Shown: piece after piece, positions 1 to 5,990 of the stretch
Layout: each line of letters begins with the position of its first letter
Numbering within the stretch: position 1 is the stretch's first letter
Assembly: GCA_003519445.1 (NCBI GenBank)
Contig: DOWS01000032.1
Coordinates: forward strand, 1 to 10,671
Length of the DNA: 10,671 bases
Direction of reading: 5' to 3'
Origin: Candidatus Daviesbacteria bacterium
GTDB lineage: Bacteria; Patescibacteriota; Microgenomatia; Daviesbacterales; UBA10151
Position numbers and translations under genes: made by a program
Notes under the pieces: model-generated
The model's input: only the letters and a program-made list of their open reading frames with translations
What the model was told of the DNA's origin: nothing
The model's database searches: none

Positions 1-498
1 AACTATAGTTTTGAAACCAGTTCGATTAATGACAGTGTATTTATCAATCATGTGGGGCTTGGCCGTTTTGAACAACATTTGGGCGAACAGAATAAAAGAT
101 TAAGATTTTTGCCAAATGGCTGGAGGACTTCTGTCTCTGCTTTGCTTTCTCTGGCACTTACAGCTTTGGACATAAAAAGCGGAAAAGAGGTTTTAAATCT
201 TTACACCATTACTCCCCCAATTGGTCAGGTTCCGGCTTTTCCCAACCAAGTACTTTTCAGTGATAGCATAACTCACGCGCAGGTAACAAATATTCAAGGA
301 CTGGTCAGAACCCTGCTTTACTGGCAAAGAGGAAAACCCGCTCCAAATGGAGCTATGGCGCAAGATCAGGGTCCTCAATTTTCCGACGAAGTGAGAGATA
401 ATTCTTTATGGCTTGATGGAGATACTGTCCCTTATATGCTTCAAGGGGCTTTGATTAAAAGAACATCCTATGGCATACCCATAGTGGCAATAACTTAA
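1..498 (+). CDS. C-terminal part of an unrecognised protein (5' truncated by window edge)
   Basis: The frame is open from the first base to a TAA at 496-498, so this is the last 165 residues of a longer gene. The GTG at 52 is an internal codon, not a trustworthy start. I do not recognise the family. The visible part is soluble in character, with no transmembrane segment and no cysteine. Points of note are a short hydrophobic helix (SALLSLALTALDIKSG), a Pro-rich stretch (TITPPIGQVPAFPNQ), and an acidic/aromatic stretch near the end (DNSLWLDGDTVPYM). The gene ends 21 bases before the next start codon, and the promoter proposed for that gene overlaps its last codons. A functional call would need the upstream sequence. 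Confidence 0.75.
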   Translation, partial: NYSFETSSINDSVFINHVGLGRFEQHLGEQNKRLRFLPNGWRTSVSALLSLALTALDIKSGKEVLNLYTITPPIGQVPAFPNQVLFSDSITHAQVTNIQGLVRTLLYWQRGKPAPNGAMAQDQGPQFSDEVRDNSLWLDGDTVPYMLQGALIKRTSYGIPIVAIT

Positions 499-511
499 AT
501 TAGGGTATAAT
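484..511 (+). promoter_or_regulatory. Probable promoter of the sugar-nucleotide decarboxylase gene
   Basis: A perfect TATAAT lies at 506-511. The best -35 is GTGGCA at 484-489 (4 of 6 matches to TTGACA) with a 16-base spacer, inside the end of the preceding gene. Only 8 bases separate the -10 box from the ATG at 520, so transcription would begin within a base or two of the start codon, giving a leaderless mRNA. No Shine-Dalgarno sequence is present, which agrees with this reading. Confidence 0.6.
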
Positions 512-519
512 CATGATAT

Positions 520-1455
520 ATGAAAATAGTGGTAACAGGCGGGGCGGGGTTTTTGGGATCGCACTTGTGCGATAAATTACTTGAACTTGGACATAAGGTA
601 GTTTGTATTGATAATTTATTAACCGGGTCTGAAAAAAATATAGAAGGGCTTAAAAATAATCCAAATTTTAAGTTTATTAATCAGGATGTAACTGAAATAA
701 ATCAGGATGATATTGATCAAATATATCATTTGGCCTCTCCTGCCTCCCCCAATAAAAACAATCCCAAAAGCTATATGAGCTTGCCTTTTGAAACTATGCA
801 GGTTAACTCTATTGGCACCTGGAACTTGTGTGAAGAGGCTTTGAAGCGGGGAGCAAAATTCCTGTTTGCCTCAACTTCCGAGGTATACGGCGACCCGCTG
901 GAACACCCCCAAAAAGAAACTTACAACGGCAATGTGTCAACAACCGGTCCGAGGTCGGTTTATGACGAGTCAAAAAGATTTGGGGAAACCATAGTTTCGT
1001 CTTTTATCAGGCACAAAAATTTAGACGGACGAATTGTCCGGATTTTCAATACTTATGGCCCCAGAATGCCGGAAGACGGGCGGGTGGTAATAGAATTTGT
1101 CAAAGCCGCTTTGCAAAATAAGCCTTTTCCTGTTTTTGGAGACGGCACCCAAACCAGGTCTTTTTGTTATGTTTTAGACTTGGTGGAAGGAATTATAGCT
1201 GCTATGGAAAAAGGGAGTAGCGGACAAATTTACAATTTGGGTAATCCGGATGAGTTTACTATTTTGGATCTGGCCCAAAAGATCAAGGAGCTGACAAATT
1301 CTACATCTGAAATTTCTTTTGCCGACCGCTTGCCCCAGGATGACCCCAAAAAAAGATGCCCTGATATTACCAAAGCCAGACAAAGCTTGGGTTGGGAGCC
1401 AAAAATCTCTCTTGAAGAAGGGTTGCAAAAGCTAATTGCTCACTTAAAGCGGTAG
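520..1455 (+). CDS. NAD-dependent UDP-glucuronate decarboxylase-like epimerase/dehydratase (UDP-xylose synthase type)
   Basis: This is a 311-residue extended short-chain dehydrogenase of full family length. It has the Rossmann motif TGGAGFLG (G7, G10, G13), the adenosine-ribose-binding Asp31, STSEVYGDP at 118-126 with Glu121, and the catalytic pair Y148-x3-K152 in VYDESKRFGET. NTYGPRM (177-183) and GDGTQTRSFCYV (207-218) line the sugar-nucleotide site. The combination of LASPASP, STSEVYGDPLEHP, YDExKR and TRSFCYV is typical of UDP-glucuronate decarboxylase rather than of dTDP-glucose dehydratase or UDP-glucose epimerase. The predicted cytoplasmic reaction is oxidation, decarboxylation and re-reduction of UDP-glucuronate to UDP-xylose. 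No UDP-glucose dehydrogenase is in view. The gene overlaps the convergent hydrolase gene by 12 bases at its 3' end. The fold is certain. The exact substrate is inferred. Confidence 0.9.
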   Translation: MKIVVTGGAGFLGSHLCDKLLELGHKVVCIDNLLTGSEKNIEGLKNNPNFKFINQDVTEINQDDIDQIYHLASPASPNKNNPKSYMSLPFETMQVNSIGTWNLCEEALKRGAKFLFASTSEVYGDPLEHPQKETYNGNVSTTGPRSVYDESKRFGETIVSSFIRHKNLDGRIVRIFNTYGPRMPEDGRVVIEFVKAALQNKPFPVFGDGTQTRSFCYVLDLVEGIIAAMEKGSSGQIYNLGNPDEFTILDLAQKIKELTNSTSEISFADRLPQDDPKKRCPDITKARQSLGWEPKISLEEGLQKLIAHLKR

Positions 1456-2211
1456 GATCCTGTTTTTGAAAATAAAATCTGCTATTTCACGGCTTATAAA
1501 ATCTATTCCTGTTACTGAAGGATGAATAAAATCATTAGTATTTATGTAATCAATATTCCCTCCTCCCCTTGCGTCAATAACAGGAAGCTTGTGTAATTTG
1601 GCATAATCAATATGGTTTTTGATATAGGTTATTCGCTCCTGCGCCCACTTTTTTCTTTCCTCTGTTGTTAAATTAGCCACTCCTTCTGCATATCTCTCGG
1701 CATGGGGTTCAATAGTAGCCAGAAGCACTACCCGGGCCCAAGGCTGCCTTTGTTTGATCATCTGCCTTGCCTGATCCATCACTTCATTGTGCTTTTTTAA
1801 ACCCTTTTCCAAAGAATATTCGGATAAAGGATTGTGGCCGAATGACTCAATTAAAATCAGGTCAAAATCAGTATTTAAGATCGGTTCGGAAATCCTAGCG
1901 TTATAATTGGTGAGATTTTGCAAACGGTCAGGCAAAGTCAGAATATTGGTTGAACCAACGGAAAAATTAAGTATGTTAATTTGTTTATTGGGGTAATAAT
2001 TTTTTAAGTATTTTTTAAGTTCCACCCCTGAACCAAGATAATCAGTCATGGAATCGCCAACTAAAACAATAGTGTAGGTACTTTTAGGAGGCACCAGTTG
2101 GGCATTGAGTATTTTTTTAACCTGGTAAATCGGCCCAGCAAAAGTTCTTTCCAAAGAAAGTAAAGGATTAAACAGAAAAAAGCTGAAACAGCAAAGAACA
2201 ATAAAATTCAC
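1444..2211 (-). CDS. Exported SGNH/GDSL-family hydrolase (esterase/deacylase-like)
   Basis: Numbered from the GTG at 2209-2211, this is a 255-residue protein. Residues 1-25 look like a signal peptide or anchor (NFIVLCCFSFFLF, then a possible cleavage after TFA). SGNH blocks follow in order: VLVGDSMTD with nucleophile Ser54, SVGSTN with oxyanion Gly86, SFGHN with Asn127, and DFIHPS with catalytic Asp227 and His230. Family members hydrolyse esters on polysaccharides, peptidoglycan or lipids. The sugar genes nearby suggest glycan deacetylation, but this is inference. The start is uncertain. The same frame runs back to ATGs at 2256 and 2268, the latter inside tRNA-Arg. A -10-like TATACT at 2231-2236 favours a start downstream of it. 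An ATG at 2217-2219 is out of frame by one base and may mark an indel. The 3' end overlaps the convergent decarboxylase gene. Confidence 0.85.
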   Translation of the reverse strand: MNFIVLCCFSFFLFNPLLSLERTFAGPIYQVKKILNAQLVPPKSTYTIVLVGDSMTDYLGSGVELKKYLKNYYPNKQINILNFSVGSTNILTLPDRLQNLTNYNARISEPILNTDFDLILIESFGHNPLSEYSLEKGLKKHNEVMDQARQMIKQRQPWARVVLLATIEPHAERYAEGVANLTTEERKKWAQERITYIKNHIDYAKLHKLPVIDARGGGNIDYINTNDFIHPSVTGIDFISREIADFIFKNRILPL

Positions 2212-2220
2212 TTTTTCATT

Positions 2221-2250
2221 ATGGCATAGAAGTATAAAAATTGGTAAACT
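2221..2250 (+). promoter_or_regulatory. Weak candidate promoter of tRNA-Arg
   Basis: ATGGCA (2221-2226) and TAAACT (2245-2250) are separated by 18 bases and each match the consensus at four of six positions. Transcription would begin around 2257, just before the mature tRNA 5' end at 2261. It sits within the 5' region of the divergent hydrolase gene. Support is positional only. Confidence 0.3.
2231..2236 (-). promoter_or_regulatory. Candidate -10 box for the SGNH hydrolase gene
   Basis: Read on the minus strand, TATACT (5 of 6 matches to the consensus) occupies these bases. No good -35 box is seen at 16-18 bases, and there is no TGn extension. It lies 11 bases before the out-of-frame ATG AAA AAG at 2219 and 19 bases before the in-frame GTG at 2211, a spacing like that of the other near-leaderless starts in this window. 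Confidence 0.35.
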
Positions 2251-2260
2251 ATGCATAGTT

Positions 2261-2333
2261 GCCCCCATAGCTCAGCGGATAGAGCAACTCGGTTCTAACG
2301 AGTAGGCCAGGGGTTCAAATCCTCTTGGGGGCG
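2261..2333 (+). tRNA. tRNA-Arg (anticodon UCU, reads AGA/AGG)
   Basis: A full cloverleaf folds. The acceptor stem GCCCCCA pairs perfectly with TGGGGGC. The D arm is GCTC/GAGC. The anticodon stem ACTCG/CGAGT has the loop GTTCTAA, with TCT at 2294-2296. The variable region is AGGCC. The T arm AGGGG/CCTCT has one G-T pair and the normal loop TTCAAAT. The discriminator is G2333. No CCA follows (the next bases are CGCA...), so CCA must be added after transcription. Only four bases separate it from the stop codon of the convergent membrane-protein gene. Confidence 0.96.
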
Positions 2334-2337
2334 CAGG

Positions 2338-4176
2338 CTATAAACTAATGCTTATTTCCTGATAAGGCTTTATTAAAATAGGCAGTTTTATATTATAAAT
2401 TTTGTCCTTTTGGGCAGAGTAACTAAAGACTTTTGAATACCTGTCCTGGTATTTATTTACCAGAAAACAATCACTTTTATTTTTTAGGACTATTTTAGGA
2501 AATACCTGGAAATAAATCCCATTTATATTTTTAACAGGTAATGCTTTGGATACTATTTTGCTTTCAATATCACGGTTAAAATAACATTTTTCACTCTCAT
2601 ATTTTTTCAAATCAACTACTTCAATTTTTTGATCTTTGTGGATTATTAAATAATCAAGTCCTAATCCTCTCATGGATTTTAAGCTATCCTCATCCAATTT
2701 ATTGAATAGGTTAGCCATATTGATCCAATCAGGAGGGAAATATCCGCTGTAACCATTAAAAATTTTCTCGCCTGTTAAAATGCTCCAGGTTAGGTATCCT
2801 GCGCCGGTACTTAAATCGTCAGACAAAATGGGGTAATGTATGGTATTTTTCCCTTTGAGGTATTTGTAGGCAGATAGGTTATTATTCAGATAATTAAAAA
2901 TTCCGGATGTAGAATCATAATTCTTCAGATTGATATTTTCCAGAATTAGCAAAAAAAGCAGGATAACTAAAGAAATATTTACCCATCTTTTAGATGAGTT
3001 GATTAAGTATAGAATTCCCATAGCAACAAAATAAGCAAAAGCCAGATAAAAATAAATCTGAAAACGGCTTGGGACTCTAATGCCTTGAAAAACAGGGGAA
3101 AGTTTATGAAGAGGTTGATAAATAGTGCCAAAAGTAAACAGGAAAGATGATAAAAGCAAAACCAGAAAACAAACATTGATCAGGTTAAACCGTTTTAAAG
3201 AATAAAAGATGCCAAATAATGCAAGAATCAATGGAATGAAATTTAAAAAAAGCGTATGTTCAGAATAATTAAAGCCATTGTTAAATTCCCTTGGCTCTCT
3301 TAACAAATCAAATTCTTTAGATACCTGGCCATAGAGCATATTTGAAGGGTATGGTATAATCCAGTCTATTGCCCTTGCAGAATAAAACTCCATTTCTTTA
3401 GCTTGCCTTATAAACCCTTCTTTTTTAAAGAAATCAAGATAAGGAAGGTTAAAATATAACAGAAATGGTAAAAAGATAAGGCCAATTAGTGAGAATTTGA
3501 AGATTTTAATGATCAAAGCATATTTTCTTGAATGTAAATAATTAATTAAAATAGGTAAAGAAAAAATAGGCAGTAAAGCTAAACTAAATACTTGCAGATA
3601 AATGCCGGATAAGGCATTTACGGTGAAGCCAAAGAAGAATAAGCTGGCAGTTTTTAAAGACGGCACTATTAAATATTTCACCCAGGCCAAAAACAAAAAT
3701 GGAATAAAAAACCTGCCTAAAAGGTGGGTGTGTGAGGGAAAATGAGAAAAGACCATTGGGTTAAAAGTAAAAACCATACTGCCAAAGAAACTAGCCCAGG
3801 AATTCTTAACAAAATACTTTAAAACAAAAAAACACGAGGTAAATGATAGAACAAAGGTTAAAAAGGTGTAATAATTGACGCTAAAAACAAGGTGTTTGGA
3901 TAAAAGATAAATCGGCAAAAAAATCAACGATGGTATAAACATGTGCTCCGAATAAGCCAAAGAGTAAGGCCAGGGATAAAATTGGCTTGCATTAAAATAA
4001 CTTAACTGGTCAAAAATTCTTCCACTTAAAATGGAATCAACATTGTATGCCAAAATCCAGCCTACCAGCGGGTAATCTCCTAAATCTGCATACAAAGTAT
4101 TTAAATTTGGCAAAAAGGGCCAGGTGAATATCGAGGTTAAAATAAACCCCAGAAGAATTACTACAGGAAAACTCAT
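2338..4176 (-). CDS. Polytopic membrane protein, putative GT-C-type glycosyltransferase
   Basis: A 612-residue protein with an N-terminal hydrophobic helix (4-22) and roughly ten further membrane segments up to about residue 415, followed by a mostly soluble C-terminal domain of about 190 residues. The first outer loop carries acidic residues (YADLGDYPLVGW, Asp31 and Asp34), the usual position of the GT-C catalytic acid. Next come FNASQFYPWPYSLAYSEH, a His/Arg stretch (FSHFPSHTHLLGRFFIPF) and IRVPSRFQIYF before a late membrane helix. I recall these three patterns from large uncharacterised bacterial and archaeal membrane proteins often annotated as YfhO-like or GT39-like. The predicted role is transfer of a lipid-linked sugar on the outer face of the membrane. 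Donor and acceptor are unknown. The fold class is an inference from topology and motifs. The start ATG lacks a Shine-Dalgarno sequence. Confidence 0.7.
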   Translation of the reverse strand: MSFPVVILLGFILTSIFTWPFLPNLNTLYADLGDYPLVGWILAYNVDSILSGRIFDQLSYFNASQFYPWPYSLAYSEHMFIPSLIFLPIYLLSKHLVFSVNYYTFLTFVLSFTSCFFVLKYFVKNSWASFFGSMVFTFNPMVFSHFPSHTHLLGRFFIPFLFLAWVKYLIVPSLKTASLFFFGFTVNALSGIYLQVFSLALLPIFSLPILINYLHSRKYALIIKIFKFSLIGLIFLPFLLYFNLPYLDFFKKEGFIRQAKEMEFYSARAIDWIIPYPSNMLYGQVSKEFDLLREPREFNNGFNYSEHTLFLNFIPLILALFGIFYSLKRFNLINVCFLVLLLSSFLFTFGTIYQPLHKLSPVFQGIRVPSRFQIYFYLAFAYFVAMGILYLINSSKRWVNISLVILLFLLILENINLKNYDSTSGIFNYLNNNLSAYKYLKGKNTIHYPILSDDLSTGAGYLTWSILTGEKIFNGYSGYFPPDWINMANLFNKLDEDSLKSMRGLGLDYLIIHKDQKIEVVDLKKYESEKCYFNRDIESKIVSKALPVKNINGIYFQVFPKIVLKNKSDCFLVNKYQDRYSKVFSYSAQKDKIYNIKLPILIKPYQEISISL

Positions 4177-4187
4177 GATATGTTTTT

Positions 4188-4193
4188 AGCATA
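4188..4193 (-). promoter_or_regulatory. Weak candidate -10 box for the GT-C-like gene
   Basis: Minus-strand TATGCT (4 of 6 matches) ends 11 bases before the ATG at 4176, the spacing seen at other starts here. No convincing -35 lies at 16-18 bases. TTGTCA at 4217-4222 is too far upstream. Confidence 0.3.
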
Positions 4194-4206
4194 TGCAGTC
4201 TGTAAA

Positions 4207-4236
4207 AGACAAGGATTGACAAGATGTTTTTTGTCT
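4207..4236. promoter_or_regulatory. GACAA direct/inverted repeats in divergent intergenic region, possible operator
   Basis: The 74-base gap between divergent genes holds GACAA at 4208-4212 and again at 4218-4222, starting exactly 10 bases apart, with the inverse TTGTC at 4231-4235. The outer arm pair AGACAA/TTGTCT (4207-4212 with 4231-4236) is a 6-bp inverted repeat, and the second GACAA can pair with the same TTGTC arm across 8 bases. The second copy overlaps the proposed -35 box of the plus-strand operon. This arrangement would suit a repressor or activator site, but it is short enough to have arisen by chance. Confidence 0.3.
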
Positions 4237-4244
4237 GTTAAGGT
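4216..4244 (+). promoter_or_regulatory. Candidate promoter of the three-gene operon
   Basis: A perfect TTGACA at 4216-4221 is followed after 17 bases by TAAGGT (4239-4244), which is a weak -10 hexamer but is preceded by the extended -10 TGn (TGT, 4236-4238). Six bases then separate it from the ATG at 4251. The AAGGT at 4240-4244 could alternatively act as a ribosome binding site if transcription begins further upstream. Confidence 0.5.
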
Positions 4245-4250
4245 AAAACT

Positions 4251-4856
4251 ATGACTAAACTTTTAGCTCTACTTGTAGTATTTAGTCTGGTATTTATATC
4301 CACCTACGCGGCTTACGCCAAAGAATCTACCGAAACCGCAGCGCCCAGAAAAGAAAAAATACAGGAAAAAATTGAAGTTAGAAAGGAAACAATTAAACAA
4401 CGGGTTGAAACCAAAAAAGAGAACATGGCCACCCGTGCGGCCGCATTGAAAGATAAGCTTAAAAACTTCCGAGATCAGAAAAAGGCTACTGCTGCAGCTC
4501 GGATCAGTGAAAATTTAAACATGATTAATGATAAGCAAACCTCCCAAATGTTAAAACATTTGGATAAAATGACCTCTATTTTAAGCAAATTGGAAGCTAA
4601 AGTCAGTTCGGCAAACATTGCAGACGCTAAAGCTAAAATTGCCTCCGCAGAGGCTGCTGTTAAAATTCAAGCGGAAAATGATTATAGTTTAGTTTTAAGT
4701 TCAGAAAGTAAAGCCAAAGTAGAAGCACAAGCCATCAGACAAAAGCTGCACACGGACCTTAAAGCTGTCAGGCAAACAGTCATAGATGCCAAGCAATCAG
4801 TGGCAGCGGCTATAAGAGCGGCCAGGGAAGGAGCAAAAAATGGAACAACCAGATAA
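4251..4856 (+). CDS. Exported Lys/Ala-rich all-helical (coiled-coil) protein of unknown function
   Basis: A 201-residue protein with a clear signal peptide (LLALLVVFSLVFISTYAAYA, likely cleaved after Ala23). The mature part is rich in Lys, Ala, Glu and Gln, with no Cys or Trp, one Pro (residue 32) and no Gly before residue 194. It should be almost entirely helical, with heptad-like stretches around 35-75 (KEKIQEKIEVRKETIKQR) and 100-190. I do not recognise a named family, though I associate this type of protein with Candidate Phyla Radiation genomes. It is strongly basic, so binding to an acidic glycan, the wall or a membrane is conceivable but not shown. Its last 17 bases overlap the start of the next gene, which implies translational coupling. 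Confidence 0.85.
   Translation: MTKLLALLVVFSLVFISTYAAYAKESTETAAPRKEKIQEKIEVRKETIKQRVETKKENMATRAAALKDKLKNFRDQKKATAAARISENLNMINDKQTSQMLKHLDKMTSILSKLEAKVSSANIADAKAKIASAEAAVKIQAENDYSLVLSSESKAKVEAQAIRQKLHTDLKAVRQTVIDAKQSVAAAIRAAREGAKNGTTR
4828..4833 (+). promoter_or_regulatory. Shine-Dalgarno site for the 97-residue membrane protein
   Basis: AAGGAG lies six bases before the ATG at 4840, inside the end of the upstream gene. It is the clearest ribosome binding site in the window and it decides this start. It shows that internal operon genes here can use Shine-Dalgarno initiation while first genes seem leaderless. Confidence 0.8.
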
Positions 4857-5133
4857 AGTTATGCCTCAACCAGAGCCAGTAATAATGCAGGTTCCTCCGA
4901 CCCCTACTCCTGTCAAAGGGAAAACTATGTGGCTTATTGTTGGATTGGTAGTAGTGCTTCTGATAATTGGAGGCATTTATTTGCTGCAAAGCAGGCAAAA
5001 AGTAAGTCAATCCTCAAAAGTTTCTCCTTCTCCGGTAGCTACAGATAATCTGGAGCAGGATTTAAATTCAGTAGATGTTGGAGACTTGGAAACGGAATTT
5101 GATGCTGTTGATCAGGATTTGCAAAGCCTCTAG
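4840..5133 (+). CDS. Small single-pass membrane protein with acidic C-terminal tail
   Basis: A 97-residue protein in three parts. A Pro-rich N-terminus (2-28, including VPPTPTPVKGK) is followed by one strong transmembrane helix (about 30-49, MWLIVGLVVVLLIIGGIYLL). A Ser/Pro linker then leads to an acidic, regularly spaced C-terminal tail in which Asp-Leu pairs recur (LEQDLNSVD, VGDLETEFD, AVDQDLQSL), suggesting an amphipathic helix. No named family is recognised. The tail is acidic and the co-translated upstream protein is basic, so an interaction between the two is an attractive inference. The gene overlaps its upstream neighbour by 17 bases and ends 4 bases before the next start. Confidence 0.85.
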   Translation: MEQPDKVMPQPEPVIMQVPPTPTPVKGKTMWLIVGLVVVLLIIGGIYLLQSRQKVSQSSKVSPSPVATDNLEQDLNSVDVGDLETEFDAVDQDLQSL

Positions 5134-5137
5134 ATTA

Positions 5138-5947
5138 GTGATTAAAAAACTCTTAAAAATTTCTTTGATAATTATTACGGCGTATTTTCTTTTGGCATTT
5201 ATTTTCTCCGGGGAAGGATCGTATTCTTTCACTTTTGAAAGAGCAAGCCTTAAAAAAGAAGTAGAAAAGGTGCTACAAAATACCGGGGGAAGGTATGGAA
5301 TATTTATTAAGAATTTGTCAACGGATGAAACATTTTTACAAAATGAGGAATTTGAATTTCAACCAGCCAGCCTTTACAAGCTTTGGGTTATGGAATCTGT
5401 TTTTGAGAAAATTAAAGGAGGAAGCATACAGGAGGATGATCTTCTGGTGGCAGATGTTGCGGCTTTAAACAAAAAATTTGATTTGGACAAGGATGAAGCT
5501 GAATTTCAGGATGGGGAAATTAATTTTTCCGTTAAATCTGCCATAGAGCAAATGATTACTATTTCCCATAATTATGCGGCATTGGCATTATTGGACAGAT
5601 TAGGCAGTTCAGAAAATATCCCTGCAAAAACTACAGCCAAAAATACGGCAGATTTTTTTGAAAGGCTTTACCTTGGAGAAATTATTGATAAAGAATATTC
5701 CCGGAAAATGATGGATATTTTGCTAAGGCAAACTATAAATGACCGTATCCCCAAGTATTTGTCTGCTGGAACAAAGATAGCCCACAAAACAGGGGATATT
5801 GGTTTTTTTGAAAATGACGGGGGGATAGTTTTTTCTCCAAAAGGAGATTTTATAATAGTTGTTTTATCTGAAACAGAAGATCCGGCAAAAGCCGGAGAAA
5901 CAATTGCCAAAATTTCCAAAGCAGCCTTTGAGTACTTCAACCCATAG
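5138..5947 (+). CDS. Membrane-anchored serine hydrolase, class A beta-lactamase/PBP fold, lacking the omega-loop segment
   Basis: Starting at the GTG at 5138, 4 bases after the previous stop, this is a 269-residue protein with an N-terminal basic anchor and hydrophobic helix (VIKKLLKISLIIITAYFLL). An ATG at 5075 in the same frame would put 21 unlikely residues inside the upstream gene. All three active-site motifs are present in order: PASLYK with Ser78 and Lys81, SHN at 143-145 in place of SDN, and HKTG at 216-219. Between SHN and the helix beginning TTAKNTADF the spacing is much shorter than in class A beta-lactamases, and no ExxLN omega-loop motif with the deacylating Glu is visible. The protein is therefore unlikely to be an efficient beta-lactamase. 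A D,D-peptidase or another periplasmic or extracellular acyl-serine role is more likely. No good Shine-Dalgarno is seen before the GTG, so initiation may rely on coupling. Confidence 0.85.
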   Translation: MIKKLLKISLIIITAYFLLAFIFSGEGSYSFTFERASLKKEVEKVLQNTGGRYGIFIKNLSTDETFLQNEEFEFQPASLYKLWVMESVFEKIKGGSIQEDDLLVADVAALNKKFDLDKDEAEFQDGEINFSVKSAIEQMITISHNYAALALLDRLGSSENIPAKTTAKNTADFFERLYLGEIIDKEYSRKMMDILLRQTINDRIPKYLSAGTKIAHKTGDIGFFENDGGIVFSPKGDFIIVVLSETEDPAKAGETIAKISKAAFEYFNP

Positions 5948-5951
5948 TTAC

Positions 5952-5980
5952 TTGACAACTGTCCTATAATCTGCTATACT
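5952..5980 (+). promoter_or_regulatory. Near-consensus promoter of the secreted metalloprotease gene
   Basis: TTGACA (5952-5957), a 17-base spacer and TATACT (5975-5980) preceded by the extended -10 TGC (5972-5974) make this the best promoter in the window. Ten bases lie between the -10 box and the ATG at 5991, so the transcript would carry only about three or four untranslated bases. No Shine-Dalgarno is present. High, near-leaderless expression of the surface protease is expected. Confidence 0.85.
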
Positions 5981-5990
5981 TCTTGGTTCA

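Noticed and set aside
2257..2268. Extension of the SGNH hydrolase to the ATG at 2268
   Set aside because: It would place coding sequence inside the acceptor stem of tRNA-Arg and upstream of a candidate -10 box, and it adds no signal-peptide-like sequence.
5075..5137. ATG start of the serine hydrolase at 5075
   Set aside because: The extra 21 residues duplicate another frame of the upstream gene and precede the natural basic-hydrophobic anchor that begins at the GTG at 5138.
5138..5947. Antibiotic-resistance beta-lactamase
   Set aside because: The fold and active-site serine motifs are present, but the omega-loop segment carrying the deacylating Glu is not visible.
5965..5970. Second -10 box (TATAAT) before the metalloprotease
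   Set aside because: It lies only 7 bases after the TTGACA and has no other -35 at the right distance. The TATACT at 5975 fits far better.
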